From: an uncultured Lachnospiraceae bacterium
GTDB lineage: Bacteria; Bacillota; Clostridia; Lachnospirales; Lachnospiraceae
DNA: 64,000 nt
Direction: 5' to 3'
Assembly (NCBI GenBank): GCA_947631625.1
Contig: CANRMA010000014.1
Location: forward strand, 18,041-82,040
The translations under genes and the position numbers were made by a program. Positions 53,221 through 61,400 of this stretch are shown here, piece by piece; within the stretch, counting starts at the first letter, position 1, and each line of letters starts with the position of its first letter. A model generated the notes under the pieces. The model saw nothing but the letters and a program-made list of their open reading frames with translations, made no database searches and had not been told where the DNA came from.

Positions 53221-54528
53221 ATGGATATAGAGCAGGATACAGATACGGTGCAGGATGTAGATACAGTGCAGGATATAGATACAGAACAATTCGAGGATAT
53301 AGAACAATATGAAGCTCAAGAAGATTTAGAATATCTTAAACGCAGAGAACAGAGAAGAAGGCGCCATATGCAGGAACGTATACGGAGAGAGCGAAAACTC
53401 CGGCTTATAAAGTTCGCTTTATGCGTGGGTGTGCTCTGCATTGTGAGTGTATTTTGCATAATAAGATCAAATAAAAAAATAAATACGGTTTCAAAAGAAG
53501 AACAGGAGAGTATTGAGGCCAAAACGCATATACAAAAAACGGAAGCGGGACAGGCTGAAATAAGTTCGGAAATATCCAAGATGGCGGAAGAAAATGGGAC
53601 AGAAGGAGCGACGGAAGAATCGACGGAAACAGAAACGGCAAAAATAAAAACGGCAGAAGAACCGGATAAAAAGCAGGATATAACGGAAGGAAAAGACAAA
53701 ACGGCAGATGCGCAGTCATACAAATTTGAATCAACTTCCGATACAATGAACATAAACAGCGAAGATGTTATCAGCTCCAATGCTATTTTGGTTGATGCAG
53801 ACTCAGATACCATTATTGCCGCAAAAGGGGCATACGACAGAATTTCGCCCGCGTCTATGACAAAAGTGCTTACGGTTTTGGTCGCGGCCGAAACGATTGA
53901 TGAACAAAATTTGGAAGACACTTTTACCATGACGACTGAAATTACGGATTATGCTTACGTAAACGATTGCAGCAGCGTAGGCTTTTTGGACGGAGAGGCA
54001 GTGACGATAAAAGATTTGTTTTACGGAACCGTTCTTAAATCCGGCGGTGATGCGGCGGTAGGGCTTGCAGTCTATACAGCCGGATCTCACGAAGCGTTTG
54101 TTGATATGATGAATGAAAAATTAAAAGAACTCGGCATAGCGGACAGCGCGCATTTTACGAATTGCGTAGGAATATATGATGCCGATCATTATTGCTCGGT
54201 TTACGATATGGCAGTGATAATGAAAGCCGCAATGCAGAACGAATGGTGCAAAGAAGTTTTATCCGCGCATACTTATACCACCGTTCCGACACCGGAACAT
54301 CCCGATGGCATAACCATTTCCAACTGGTTTTTAAGAAGAATTGAGGATAAGGATACGGGAGGACTGGTCGTTGGCGGAAAAACCGGATATGTGGTACAGT
54401 CCGGAAACTGTGCGGTCAGTTACGAAAAATATATAAACGGTACACCGTATATTTGTGTTACAACAGGCGCTACAAGCAGTTGGAGATGCATTTATGATCA
54501 TGTGGAGATTTATAACCGCTATATTTGA
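53221..54528 (+). CDS. D-alanyl-D-alanine carboxypeptidase (PBP5-like) with acidic cytoplasmic tail
   Basis: 435 aa. Peptidase S11 domain at about 185-430 with Ser212 and Lys215 (SPASMTK), SGGD in place of the common SGND, and KTG in VGGKTGYV. It trims the terminal D-Ala of peptidoglycan stem peptides. A single helix at about 60-80 anchors it with the catalytic part outside; about 55 residues of acidic repeat (DTDTVQDVDTVQDID, from 18-nt tandem units at 53236-53289) and a basic stretch stay inside. No PBP5 C-terminal domain. Start: GGAG 6 nt ahead of ATG 53221; earlier in-frame starts at 53125 and 53209 have no ribosome binding site. Confidence 0.85.
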   Translation: MDIEQDTDTVQDVDTVQDIDTEQFEDIEQYEAQEDLEYLKRREQRRRRHMQERIRRERKLRLIKFALCVGVLCIVSVFCIIRSNKKINTVSKEEQESIEAKTHIQKTEAGQAEISSEISKMAEENGTEGATEESTETETAKIKTAEEPDKKQDITEGKDKTADAQSYKFESTSDTMNINSEDVISSNAILVDADSDTIIAAKGAYDRISPASMTKVLTVLVAAETIDEQNLEDTFTMTTEITDYAYVNDCSSVGFLDGEAVTIKDLFYGTVLKSGGDAAVGLAVYTAGSHEAFVDMMNEKLKELGIADSAHFTNCVGIYDADHYCSVYDMAVIMKAAMQNEWCKEVLSAHTYTTVPTPEHPDGITISNWFLRRIEDKDTGGLVVGGKTGYVVQSGNCAVSYEKYINGTPYICVTTGATSSWRCIYDHVEIYNRYI

Positions 54529-54562
54529 AATATATCCGGAATTTAAGCCTGTAATAGAAGTA

Positions 54563-55039
54563 TTACAGAACAATACGCAGTATTCTATATAATATGATTA
54601 ACAAAACAGTGATCGCCAGTATTGCATATTGAAAAATCCGTTCTGTTTTTCCGGATATGATTTCCGCCGCAATATTATATTTCCGAACCCAGACGCAGAA
54701 CAAATCAATATTTTCTAAAGATACATTCAATCTTAAAAAGCCGCATATCTTTTTCCCGGAACGATCGTATATTGACATTGAACCTTCTGTGTTTACGGTA
54801 ACTTTTTGAATTTCATAAGATTGATAACTTTTTTTGCCTATTTTAATCGTCTGACCGTCAATCGATATCGATTTTCCTAAATTAAAAGAATGAATGTCAA
54901 CAGATGAAATAAAGTCGTTATATACGGCATTACCGGCTGCTCCGTATACATCGCCCTTAAGAATATTTATGATATTTTGTATTTTGGAATATCTTATTTC
55001 CGTTGCTTTTGAAATATCAAAAGGTGTTAATCCGTTCAT
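54563..55039 (-). CDS. hypothetical protein with C-terminal membrane anchor
   Basis: 158 aa. Residues about 1-130 are soluble with alternating strands (SISIDGQTIKIGKKSYQSYEIQKVTVNTEGSMSIYDR is spread over 65-105) that recall a PH-like fold; a single hydrophobic helix at the end (YAILAITVLLIILYRIL) would anchor it as a tail-anchored protein. No family recognised. GGGAAAGGA 6 nt ahead of Met 55039. Confidence 0.7.
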   Translation of the reverse strand: MNGLTPFDISKATEIRYSKIQNIINILKGDVYGAAGNAVYNDFISSVDIHSFNLGKSISIDGQTIKIGKKSYQSYEIQKVTVNTEGSMSIYDRSGKKICGFLRLNVSLENIDLFCVWVRKYNIAAEIISGKTERIFQYAILAITVLLIILYRILRIVL

Positions 55040-55230
55040 GCAATTTCCTTTCCCCAAGCCTTGTTAAAGCTGCCAAAATCTGATAATATTTTTGTATATT
55101 TTAAATATAGCAGACTATATCAGGCTGCGCAAGCAGTTGATGGTCCAAGATGACAGAGCAATATCCGGACAGAGCAATATCTTTATATTAGTGTGGTTGT
55201 TGCTGAGAATATGTATAAAAAAGGAAGGTT

Positions 55231-55980
55231 ATGAGAGTGATGACAAAACCGCATTTGTCCAATGGATATAGTGTTGAAAAAGAAACCATTGATATGTATT
55301 GTGCAATGCAAAATCTAAATCGGGCAGCGATGAATTATGCCGCTGACCTGATACGGACAGGTATGTACCTGTCGGAGATTAAAGAGCTGTGCGAGAATTA
55401 TCTGCAAAAAAACGGTGCGGATTCATTTTGGTATTGGGATGTCGGCGCATTTATTTTTTCCGGAGACGAAACTGCTATTTCCGTATCCGGTAAGGATTAT
55501 GAAGTAGCGGATAAAAAAATACAGGAAAATGACATTATTACGATTGATCTAAGTCCACAGAAGAACAACATATGGGGAGATTATGCAAGAACGCTTGTAT
55601 TAGAGGACGGCGTTATATGCCATAAAACGGATAGCATAAAAAATGACGAATGGCGGAATGGACTTCATATGGAAGAATATCTTCATAGAACTTTAATTGA
55701 TGTGGCAGCGCCGGATATGACATTTGAAGATTTATATTATTACATGAATGAGCTGATAGTGGAAAAAGGATTCCTTAACATGGATTTTCTCGGAAACCTC
55801 GGACATTCCATTGTAAAAAATAAGAATGACAGAATATATATCGAAAAAGGGAATCATGAAAAATTATCCGATGTAAAAATGTTCACCTTTGAACCGCATA
55901 TCAGTATTCCTAATTCCAAGTATGGATATAAGAGGGAAGATATATATTATTTTGGTAATGGGAAGTTAATAAGATTATAA
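55231..55980 (+). CDS. M24 family metallopeptidase-like protein
   Basis: 249 aa pita-bread-fold protein of the Xaa-Pro aminopeptidase/creatinase group without the N-terminal creatinase domain. The five metal ligands appear kept: Asp in TIDLSPQ, Asp in WGDYART, His in LGHSI, Glu in TFEPHI and Glu in KREDIYYF. It is likely cytoplasmic, cleaving an N-terminal residue from peptides, or a related hydrolysis; the substrate is unknown. AAGGAAGG ahead of ATG 55231; ATG 55240 is an alternative. Confidence 0.82.
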   Translation: MRVMTKPHLSNGYSVEKETIDMYCAMQNLNRAAMNYAADLIRTGMYLSEIKELCENYLQKNGADSFWYWDVGAFIFSGDETAISVSGKDYEVADKKIQENDIITIDLSPQKNNIWGDYARTLVLEDGVICHKTDSIKNDEWRNGLHMEEYLHRTLIDVAAPDMTFEDLYYYMNELIVEKGFLNMDFLGNLGHSIVKNKNDRIYIEKGNHEKLSDVKMFTFEPHISIPNSKYGYKREDIYYFGNGKLIRL

Positions 55981-56106
55981 AATATAAGTCAGATTTGTAT
56001 TAATGTGCCATAAATCATAAATGCATTGTGTAATCTGAAAAATTTTGAATATAATTAAGAATATAGTATGGTAATCTGAAAGGCTGCATCATGTATGAAA
56101 AGTTTG

Positions 56107-56134
56107 TTGCATTTTTCTAAAGTTCTGCTATACT
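56107..56134 (+). promoter_or_regulatory. promoter of the second type III antitoxin RNA
   Basis: TTGCAT (56107-56112) and an extended -10 TGCTATACT (TATACT at 56129-56134), spacing 16, directly ahead of the RNA repeats. Confidence 0.75.
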
Positions 56135-56140
56135 GTAAAT

Positions 56141-56319
56141 AAAGGCAAATGTTTGCCGTTTGTCATGTGACGGGGTATAAACAGCGTGACAGGTAATAAT
56201 GCCACTTGCCGATGGTGTGGGGTATAAATGATTCGGTATGTAAATGATTGCCACTTGCTATATGGGTGGGATATAAATAGTATAGTTTGTAAAAATCCTC
56301 ATCAGTTTTGGTGAGGATT
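56141..56319 (+). ncRNA. type III antitoxin RNA (CptI-like), about three 46-49 nt repeats
   Basis: Imperfect direct repeats at 56155-56200 (46 nt), 56201-56249 (49) and 56250-56298 (49) share GCC-(A/G)(C/T)TTG, a G-rich GTGGGGTATAAA-like core and TGTAAA. The repeats diverge more than in the ToxI locus at 3.7 kb. The repeat length fits the roughly 45-nt units described for CptIN antitoxins, which are processed into pseudoknots that wrap the toxin. RNA ends are inferred from promoter and terminator. Confidence 0.75.
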
Positions 56320-56323
56320 TTTT
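56294..56323 (+). terminator. intrinsic terminator between CptI-like RNA and toxin
   Basis: AATCCTCA (56294-56301) pairs with TGAGGATT (56312-56319), then Ts, 14 nt before the toxin start codon. Same layout as the first type III locus. Confidence 0.9.
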
Positions 56324-56336
56324 ATAAGGGGAAAGT

Positions 56337-56816
56337 ATGGAAGTAATACAGGGATATTCTTACCATATCAAAAATGAATTTTTTGATTTGATAAATGATA
56401 AGTTTCTTATGAGCAATAAAGAAAATGAAAATTATCGGCCTCATTTTCTGGCGATTCAAGACAGTAAGAACAAGGATTTGTATTGGATGATACCGATTAG
56501 TTCTCAAGTTGAGAAATATAAGAAAATTATAGAAAAGAAAATGGAACGATATGGAAAATGCAATACAATTATTATTGGGAAATTTGCCGGAAAAGAAAAT
56601 GCGTTTTTGATTCAGAATGCTTTTCCTATTATATCCAAATACCTTGATCATGTACATAAAATTGAAAATAAGCCTATTATGGTGCATAGCAAATTAGAGC
56701 GGACTTTAATTGTCAATTTGCGGGAAGTATTGGCAATGTATGGACAAGGGATTCACTTGATTTTTCCAGATATTATAGCTATACGAAAGAAAATGGAAGA
56801 TGAATTGAAAAAATAA
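56337..56816 (+). CDS. type III toxin, CptN-like endoribonuclease
   Basis: 159 aa. Pattern YSYHIKNEFFDLINDKFLM, YRPHFLAI, WMIPISS at residues 50-56 (matching the P-[LI]-[ST]-S active-site loop of type III toxins), KYGKCNTIIIGK-like RYGKCNTIIIGKFAGKE, and NAFPIISKYLDHVH; this series is, from memory of the family, that of CptN proteins of gut Clostridia. It should cleave RNA and be held by the repeat RNA just upstream. AAGGGG 4 nt ahead of ATG. The upstream repeats and terminator support the call independently of the protein similarity. It is the last gene before the mobile element. Confidence 0.8.
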   Translation: MEVIQGYSYHIKNEFFDLINDKFLMSNKENENYRPHFLAIQDSKNKDLYWMIPISSQVEKYKKIIEKKMERYGKCNTIIIGKFAGKENAFLIQNAFPIISKYLDHVHKIENKPIMVHSKLERTLIVNLREVLAMYGQGIHLIFPDIIAIRKKMEDELKK

Positions 56817-56975
56817 ACTGTGTATTTAATAAATATTTGGTAATTTTGATCTGTTATTTATTTTAGACAGAAGGGGATATTCAGTTTATTTTTGTATGGT
56901 ATTTCGTATTGATTTGTCAATAGATTTTTGTAAAATTCTTCTCTAGGTCTGAAAATTTCCGGGGCACAGAAGAGT

Positions 56976-57001
56976 GCCGCCACTACCGCAATAGTGACGG
57001 C
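56976..57001. other. hairpin near the presumed element end
   Basis: GCCG-c-CACTA pairs with TAGTG-a-CGGC in the otherwise empty 56817-57063 gap, followed by a CTCCCTTTT run. It may be a terminator of the recombinase operon read from the right or part of the element end. Confidence 0.5.
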
Positions 57002-57063
57002 GTCTCCCTTTTGCTTCCAACAGAGTGCAATAACATTGTATATAGGTGTGTTATAGGCACCCT

Positions 57064-57255
57064 TTATTTATTCCCCGAACATTCGTTACAGTCAAATCCC
57101 GGATTGAACGCATAGAAATTCTTGTCGTTGAGTTTATCCTGTACGATACGCAGCGCTTCACCGAAACGGGAGGATTGAAGTAAAAATATCTCATAAAATA
57201 TTTCCCTCAAAGTGCCGTACTTCAATCTTTCATGGTTAATGGCTAAATGTTCCAA
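57064..57255 (-). CDS. small ORF behind the recombinase
   Basis: 63 aa from a TTG that lies 13 nt inside the recombinase gene, so translation would be coupled. Helical N-terminal half (LREIFYEIFLLQSSRFGEALRIVQDKL), C-terminal CNEC pair. No family recognised. It may assist excision, but nothing shows this. Confidence 0.5.
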   Translation of the reverse strand: MEHLAINHERLKYGTLREIFYEIFLLQSSRFGEALRIVQDKLNDKNFYAFNPGFDCNECSGNK

Positions 57256-58751
57256 GTGATTTCAATGTTTCCGTCTGCAATCCGAATGACCTTGATGAGC
57301 GTATCGACTACCGCCTGTCTGTCCTCGAAAGAGAGCGTTTCCCATGTTTTCACATGATTGGTTATCTGTTTAAGTCTGCCCTCTGTGTCTGTGACATTTG
57401 CCGTAACGATTTCTTCTTGTAAGACTTTACGCTCTGCGTCCAGTTCCGATATTTTTTCGTCTATGTACTTCATCAGGACGCTGCCTGCCCCAGACACTTT
57501 GGAGAGAAGTTCTTCGATTTCTTCCTCAATCTGTGTCAGACGGATTTTTTTCATCATATTGGTTTGTTCTTCTCCCGTGTCAGATAAGCAGGAGAGTTTT
57601 TGAAATTCCGACAGTCTTTCCTTGATTGCACCAAGCATATATTCTTCCAAAACGTCTGCATAAATCGTACAGCCTGCCCCGGTACAGTTACTTCCAAGAC
57701 TTCCCGACTGGCTGCAAACAAAGTAACGTCCCCACTTTGTTTTTGCCTTACGGATTGTCAGCGCATAACCGCATTTGCCGCATTTTACCTTGCCAACAAG
57801 CCATGAATTTTTAGGTTTACAGGTCTTTGTTGACTGACGGTTGTTCAGACACCGTATGCGGCAGGCTAACCATGTCTTAGAGGGAATAAAACCCTTATGC
57901 GGCGCAAGCACAATCTCTTTGTCGGACAGGTCGCTTTGCTTTCTTGAAGTGGAAACCGTACCTTTGTAGAGATAGCAGGCATTGTAACCCGTAAAATCAC
58001 TTGCCGGATTATAGATATTTGCGCCTTGACTTTGGAAGAACTGGTACACGTCAATATCCGCTTCCACATACACAGGATTGCGGAGCATTTCGCTGATACG
58101 GGCGGTATTCCAGTTTGCACCACGCAGATTTTTAATCTGATGTTCATTTAAGTACCGCACAATATCCCCAAGCGAATTGTCCGTGTCCGCATACATGGAG
58201 TAAATCAGCTTTAGCTGTTCGCTTTCCTCCGGGACTTCCTCGTACATGGAAGTACGGATATTGTCAATAACTGTGTTCTTCAGACGGTAGCCGTAGGGAA
58301 TACGTCCGCCCATGTAGAAACCGCGCTTGCATCGTGCATAATAGGCGTCCGTTACCCGCTTTTGTATGGTTTCCCGTTCCAGTTGTGCGAACACGATACA
58401 GATATTTAACATTGCCCTGCCGATCGGTGTGGACGTGTCAAATTTTTCCGTGGAAGAAACAAATTCCACATGATATTTCTGAAATATCTCCATCATATTT
58501 GCAAAATCCAAAATGGAACGGCTGATACGGTCGAGCTTGTAGACAATAACCCGTTTGATTTTTCCTGCGCGAATATCATTCATCATTTTTTCAAAGCCGG
58601 GACGATTGGTGTCCTTTCCCGAAAAACCTCTGTCCGTATATTCAATGCAAGGCTCACCGTGGGTTTCGTATCTGCAATACTCAAGCTGGCTTTCTACGGA
58701 TATGCTGTCCTTTTTTTCGATTGACTGTCTTGCATACAATGCGTCGTACAT
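57243..58751 (-). CDS. large serine recombinase (site-specific integrase)
   Basis: 502 aa. Catalytic resolvase domain at 1-145 with Ser10 (YARQSIEKKD), YTDRGFSG, YKLDRISR and the E-helix AQLERETIQKR; recombinase domain at about 155-260; zinc ribbon at about 300-355 (CGKCGY / CSQSG..C); coiled coil at about 390-450. Same build as TnpX-like and ICE integrases of Clostridia. It should cut and join att sites for integration and, with a directionality factor, excision. AGGAGG ahead of the ATG. Palindrome 58789-58813 lies in its leader. Confidence 0.95.
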   Translation of the reverse strand: MYDALYARQSIEKKDSISVESQLEYCRYETHGEPCIEYTDRGFSGKDTNRPGFEKMMNDIRAGKIKRVIVYKLDRISRSILDFANMMEIFQKYHVEFVSSTEKFDTSTPIGRAMLNICIVFAQLERETIQKRVTDAYYARCKRGFYMGGRIPYGYRLKNTVIDNIRTSMYEEVPEESEQLKLIYSMYADTDNSLGDIVRYLNEHQIKNLRGANWNTARISEMLRNPVYVEADIDVYQFFQSQGANIYNPASDFTGYNACYLYKGTVSTSRKQSDLSDKEIVLAPHKGFIPSKTWLACRIRCLNNRQSTKTCKPKNSWLVGKVKCGKCGYALTIRKAKTKWGRYFVCSQSGSLGSNCTGAGCTIYADVLEEYMLGAIKERLSEFQKLSCLSDTGEEQTNMMKKIRLTQIEEEIEELLSKVSGAGSVLMKYIDEKISELDAERKVLQEEIVTANVTDTEGRLKQITNHVKTWETLSFEDRQAVVDTLIKVIRIADGNIEITWNI

Positions 58752-58788
58752 TTTATCTACCTCCTAAAACGTAAGACGCAATACCCAA

Positions 58789-58813
58789 TGTCAAATTCTT
58801 ATGGAATTTGACA
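58789..58813. promoter_or_regulatory. 10-bp palindrome in the recombinase leader
   Basis: TGTCAAATTC / GAATTTGACA, perfect arms with a 5-nt TTATG loop, 38 nt ahead of the recombinase start. Good operator candidate, or a leader hairpin. Confidence 0.55.
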
Positions 58814-58855
58814 TCAAACAGATCATATCGTTTCCATGATTGTTTTGCAAGGGAC

Positions 58856-59020
58856 TTACGCATATTTTTTGAAAATCTGATAGAGCCGCGCTCCGATTTC
58901 CTGTCGTGTTTCCAGTTCTGATTTTTTTTGAAAGGCGGGGTAGATGTTGGTAACGGTCAGCCTCATTTTATCTTTGCGTATTTGAGTATCGGGTGTAGGA
59001 GAGTGATTAGTTTTTGGCAT
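58856..59020 (-). CDS. 54-aa basic protein of the mobile element
   Basis: ATG with AAAGGAGAAAG ahead of it. Starts MPKTNHSPTPDTQIRKDKMRL and ends in a helical basic part (RQEIGARLYQIFKKYA). Small, basic and directly upstream of the serine recombinase, similar to short proteins in the same place in clostridial elements (Tn4451-type small Tnp proteins by position). Candidate recombination directionality factor; this is inference. Confidence 0.7.
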   Translation of the reverse strand: MPKTNHSPTPDTQIRKDKMRLTVTNIYPAFQKKSELETRQEIGARLYQIFKKYA

Positions 59021-59312
59021 AAACTTTCTCCTTTGACGGTTTCCCTAAATTTTATGAGAAGCGGCAAGTACACTATACGGAAATAGCATAAATTTCCCCC
59101 TCTATTCCTTACTACGCGCAGAAGTTAAAATCAGGCAACATTTTTTGAAAATTTTATAAATAATTTAGAATAGCAAGCATAGGGATTGAGTACCCAATCC
59201 CGTAAAATCCCCATTTCCTGTCCTGCGGGACTTGTGGGATTTTGCTTGTTGGTAAGTGTCCCAAACCCTCTAAAAAAACCAGAAAGGGAGCGTCCACAAG
59301 AGCAGAAAAATA
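59021..59312. other. gene-free stretch inside the element
   Basis: No supported gene. An 82-codon minus-strand frame covers 59131-59379, but it runs through the hairpin at 59313 and into the winged-helix gene in another frame, has no ribosome binding site worth the name and no recognisable family. Confidence 0.5.
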
Positions 59313-59354
59313 CACCGGTGAATGACAATATATCAATCATCATTCCCCGGTGTT
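59313..59354. repeat. hairpin sequence, left copy of a 34-bp repeat framing the cargo
   Basis: CACCGGtGAATGA / TCATTCcCCGGTG stem with loop CAATATATCAATCA. 59321-59354 matches 63217-63250 in 31 of 34 positions in the same orientation. The stop codon of the winged-helix gene lies in this stem, so it probably ends that transcript (T run on the minus strand). Confidence 0.75.
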
Positions 59355-59758
59355 TCTCCGTCAAATTTATAGCCGACACCTAACACGGTTTTTATATAAG
59401 TCGGTTTTTTGCTGTCCGGCTCTATTTTCTTCCGCAGATTGTAAATTACATTGACAACACTTGAATGGCAACTATCACTGTCCATGTTCCAGACGGCTTC
59501 AAAAATCTGTGCCTGTGTGAATACAATTCCCGGATTGGATGCAAGGAATACAAGGGTATTGTATTCAAGGCGGGTAAGATTTACTTCCTCCTCGTCTTTA
59601 AACACTCGACGTTGGCTCTGCCTTATTTCCAGTCCCGGAAAAGACAACACTGAAATTGGAGTAATTTCCATAGGCTCAATCTGTATGCAATCAGATATTG
59701 CCGAAATAATTTTGTCAATAACAGTTTCTTCATGTTCATTAAGTGTCAGCAGTATCAT
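59333..59758 (-). CDS. winged-helix (OmpR/PhoB-type) DNA-binding protein without receiver
   Basis: 141 aa. C-terminal Trans_reg_C fold at about 40-135: LTRLEYNTLVFLASNPGIVFTQAQIFEAVW, then NVIYNLRKKIEP and YIKTVLGVGYKF. The N-terminal 40 residues (LTLNEHEETVIDKIISAI) are too short for a receiver domain, so there is no phospho-switch. Stand-alone regulators like this are common on mobile elements. It is last in the minus-strand cargo operon, 36 nt behind the sirtuin gene, and may control the cargo or the recombinase. Confidence 0.85.
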   Translation of the reverse strand: MILLTLNEHEETVIDKIISAISDCIQIEPMEITPISVLSFPGLEIRQSQRRVFKDEEEVNLTRLEYNTLVFLASNPGIVFTQAQIFEAVWNMDSDSCHSSVVNVIYNLRKKIEPDSKKPTYIKTVLGVGYKFDGETPGNDD

Positions 59759-59794
59759 TTTTCCTATGATACCACCCCCTTTAGCCTTTTTATC

Positions 59795-60676
59795 TTAAAA
59801 TGTATTTGCTAGAAGTTGCTTCAAAACATTTCCTATATCATTACCGATGCAAATAGACTGTTTTCTGATTTCTGCCGGAATATAGTCGCCTGATAGATTG
59901 ACACATATATAAAACGCATTAGGATTGTCATATGTCATTTGCCAGAATGGATATTTGACAATTCCCGGCGTATTACCGCCAACGCCTAATTCAAGATATA
60001 AAATTTTCATTTCCTTATGGCGACGTATAAAATCTTGATACCTATTGGCTGCCATATGCCAACCACTATCTTCAACAAAATTATTATCTGCCCGTAAATT
60101 CATTGACATTGGCGCACCACAAACAGGACAATAAGGAATTAACTTAGACGGAATACGCATATTTTCCTGTTCGGCAACCATCTTACTAACAAGTTTTTCA
60201 TTATCATAAGTTTTATTATGGCATGGTTTTGAACATTGCCATAACCCATAATCGCCCTGTGTATAAAATAACCTGTGTTTATCAAAACCTGCCTTTTGGA
60301 AACAGTGATCTACATTAGTTGTCAAAACAAAATAGTCTTTGTCTTTTACCAACTTATGCAAATCGGCATAAACGTCTTTCGGTGCATTTTGATAGCGGTT
60401 GATAAAAATGTAACGGCTCCAATACGCCCAATATTCTTCCAACGTATCATATGGGTAAAAACCTGCTGAATACATATCCTTAAAACCATATTTTTCAATG
60501 AAATCCGGGAAGTTATCTTCAAAGCGTTTCCCGGAATAGGTAAATCCAGCGGAAGCAGACAAGCCCGCACCTGCGCCAATCACAATAGCATCAGCGTTTT
60601 CTATCCGCTTTTTCGCTTTTTGGATATTATCCCAACAATTGCTTGTAGATTTGATAGTCGCTATCCTTGAACACAT
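59795..60676 (-). CDS. class M sirtuin (SirTM), predicted protein ADP-ribosyltransferase
   Basis: 293 aa Sir2-family protein. NAD-binding GAGAGLSASAGFTYSG at 34-49; zinc cysteines at 148 and 152 and the later CPVC. In deacetylating sirtuins the catalytic His follows the NVD motif; here the matching place reads TQGD, with Asn121 and Gln140 as in SirTM enzymes, which use NAD+ to ADP-ribosylate a protein. Overlap by 50 nt with the macrodomain gene supports SirTM, since the two are known to work as writer and eraser. GGAGG 9 nt ahead of Met 60676 decides the start over Met 60697. The usual targets, a GcvH-like protein and lipoate ligase, are not in the window. Confidence 0.85.
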   Translation of the reverse strand: MCSRIATIKSTSNCWDNIQKAKKRIENADAIVIGAGAGLSASAGFTYSGKRFEDNFPDFIEKYGFKDMYSAGFYPYDTLEEYWAYWSRYIFINRYQNAPKDVYADLHKLVKDKDYFVLTTNVDHCFQKAGFDKHRLFYTQGDYGLWQCSKPCHNKTYDNEKLVSKMVAEQENMRIPSKLIPYCPVCGAPMSMNLRADNNFVEDSGWHMAANRYQDFIRRHKEMKILYLELGVGGNTPGIVKYPFWQMTYDNPNAFYICVNLSGDYIPAEIRKQSICIGNDIGNVLKQLLANTF

Positions 60677-61400
60677 TAAAAACCACCTCCATACCATTTT
60701 TATTTTCCCTTTGATAGTTCTGCACGGTCTGTATCGCTATTGCAGCGGCTTCCTCATTGGGGAAATGAAATTCACCCGTAGAAATACAGCAAAACGCAAT
60801 AGTTTTTAACTGATACGCTGCGGCAAGTTCTAAACAGGAACGGTAACATTCTGATAACAGATTGCAGTCTTTTACGGTAACTTTCCCAAAAATAATCGGA
60901 CCAACCGTATGGATAAAATAACGGCAAGGAAGATTATAGGCTTTTGTAATTTTTGCTTTTCCAGTCGGTTCTTCTGTTTTTTGCTTTGCCATAATATGGT
61001 GACATTCTAAACGAAGTTCCACTCCTGCGGCAGAATGAATTGCATTGTCAATACATCCGTGGCAGGGAACAAAACAGCCTAACATAGCACTGTTTGCCGC
61101 ATTTACAATAGCATCTATGGACAGGCGGGTAATATCACCTTGCCATAAATAAATTCCCGGCTGTACCATTGAAATATCTGATAATGAAACAATACCTTTT
61201 CGGATACATTCTTCCTGTAAATATGCGTCCTGCACTTCTAAAAATTCTTCTGAAACTGTTTTAGGCAGACGAATGTTCATAAGGGCGCGTAGCAGCCATT
61301 TTCTTTTTGTGTCCTGTGTAGGAATATCTATTGATTGCAGTTCGCTGTTTTCGTTTAACAAATAGTTTATCAAAAACGCAAGTCTTTCTTTTTGTGTCAT
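60627..61400 (-). CDS. zinc-type macrodomain protein, predicted ADP-ribosyl hydrolase
   Basis: 257 aa. An N-terminal helical part (1-75) leads into a macrodomain: GDIT at 88-91, NAAN at 100-103, then GCFVPCHGCIDNAIH with the Cys/His residues that hold zinc in the SirTM-linked Zn-macro subfamily, GKAKITKAYNLP, HTVGP and the CISTGEFHFP loop. It should remove ADP-ribose placed by the sirtuin encoded next. Met 61400 (AAGGAAG 5 nt ahead) overlaps the stop of the upstream gene as ATGA. Confidence 0.9.
   Translation of the reverse strand: MTQKERLAFLINYLLNENSELQSIDIPTQDTKRKWLLRALMNIRLPKTVSEEFLEVQDAYLQEECIRKGIVSLSDISMVQPGIYLWQGDITRLSIDAIVNAANSAMLGCFVPCHGCIDNAIHSAAGVELRLECHHIMAKQKTEEPTGKAKITKAYNLPCRYFIHTVGPIIFGKVTVKDCNLLSECYRSCLELAAAYQLKTIAFCCISTGEFHFPNEEAAAIAIQTVQNYQRENKNGMEVVFNVFKDSDYQIYKQLLG

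Noticed and set aside
59131..59379. 82-codon minus-strand frame in the element
   Set aside because: Overlaps the winged-helix gene and hairpin in another frame, lacks a ribosome binding site and recognisable features.
59795..60676. Ordinary NAD-dependent deacetylase
   Set aside because: The catalytic His position reads Gln in TQGD and the gene overlaps a Zn-type macrodomain, both marks of the ADP-ribosylating class M.
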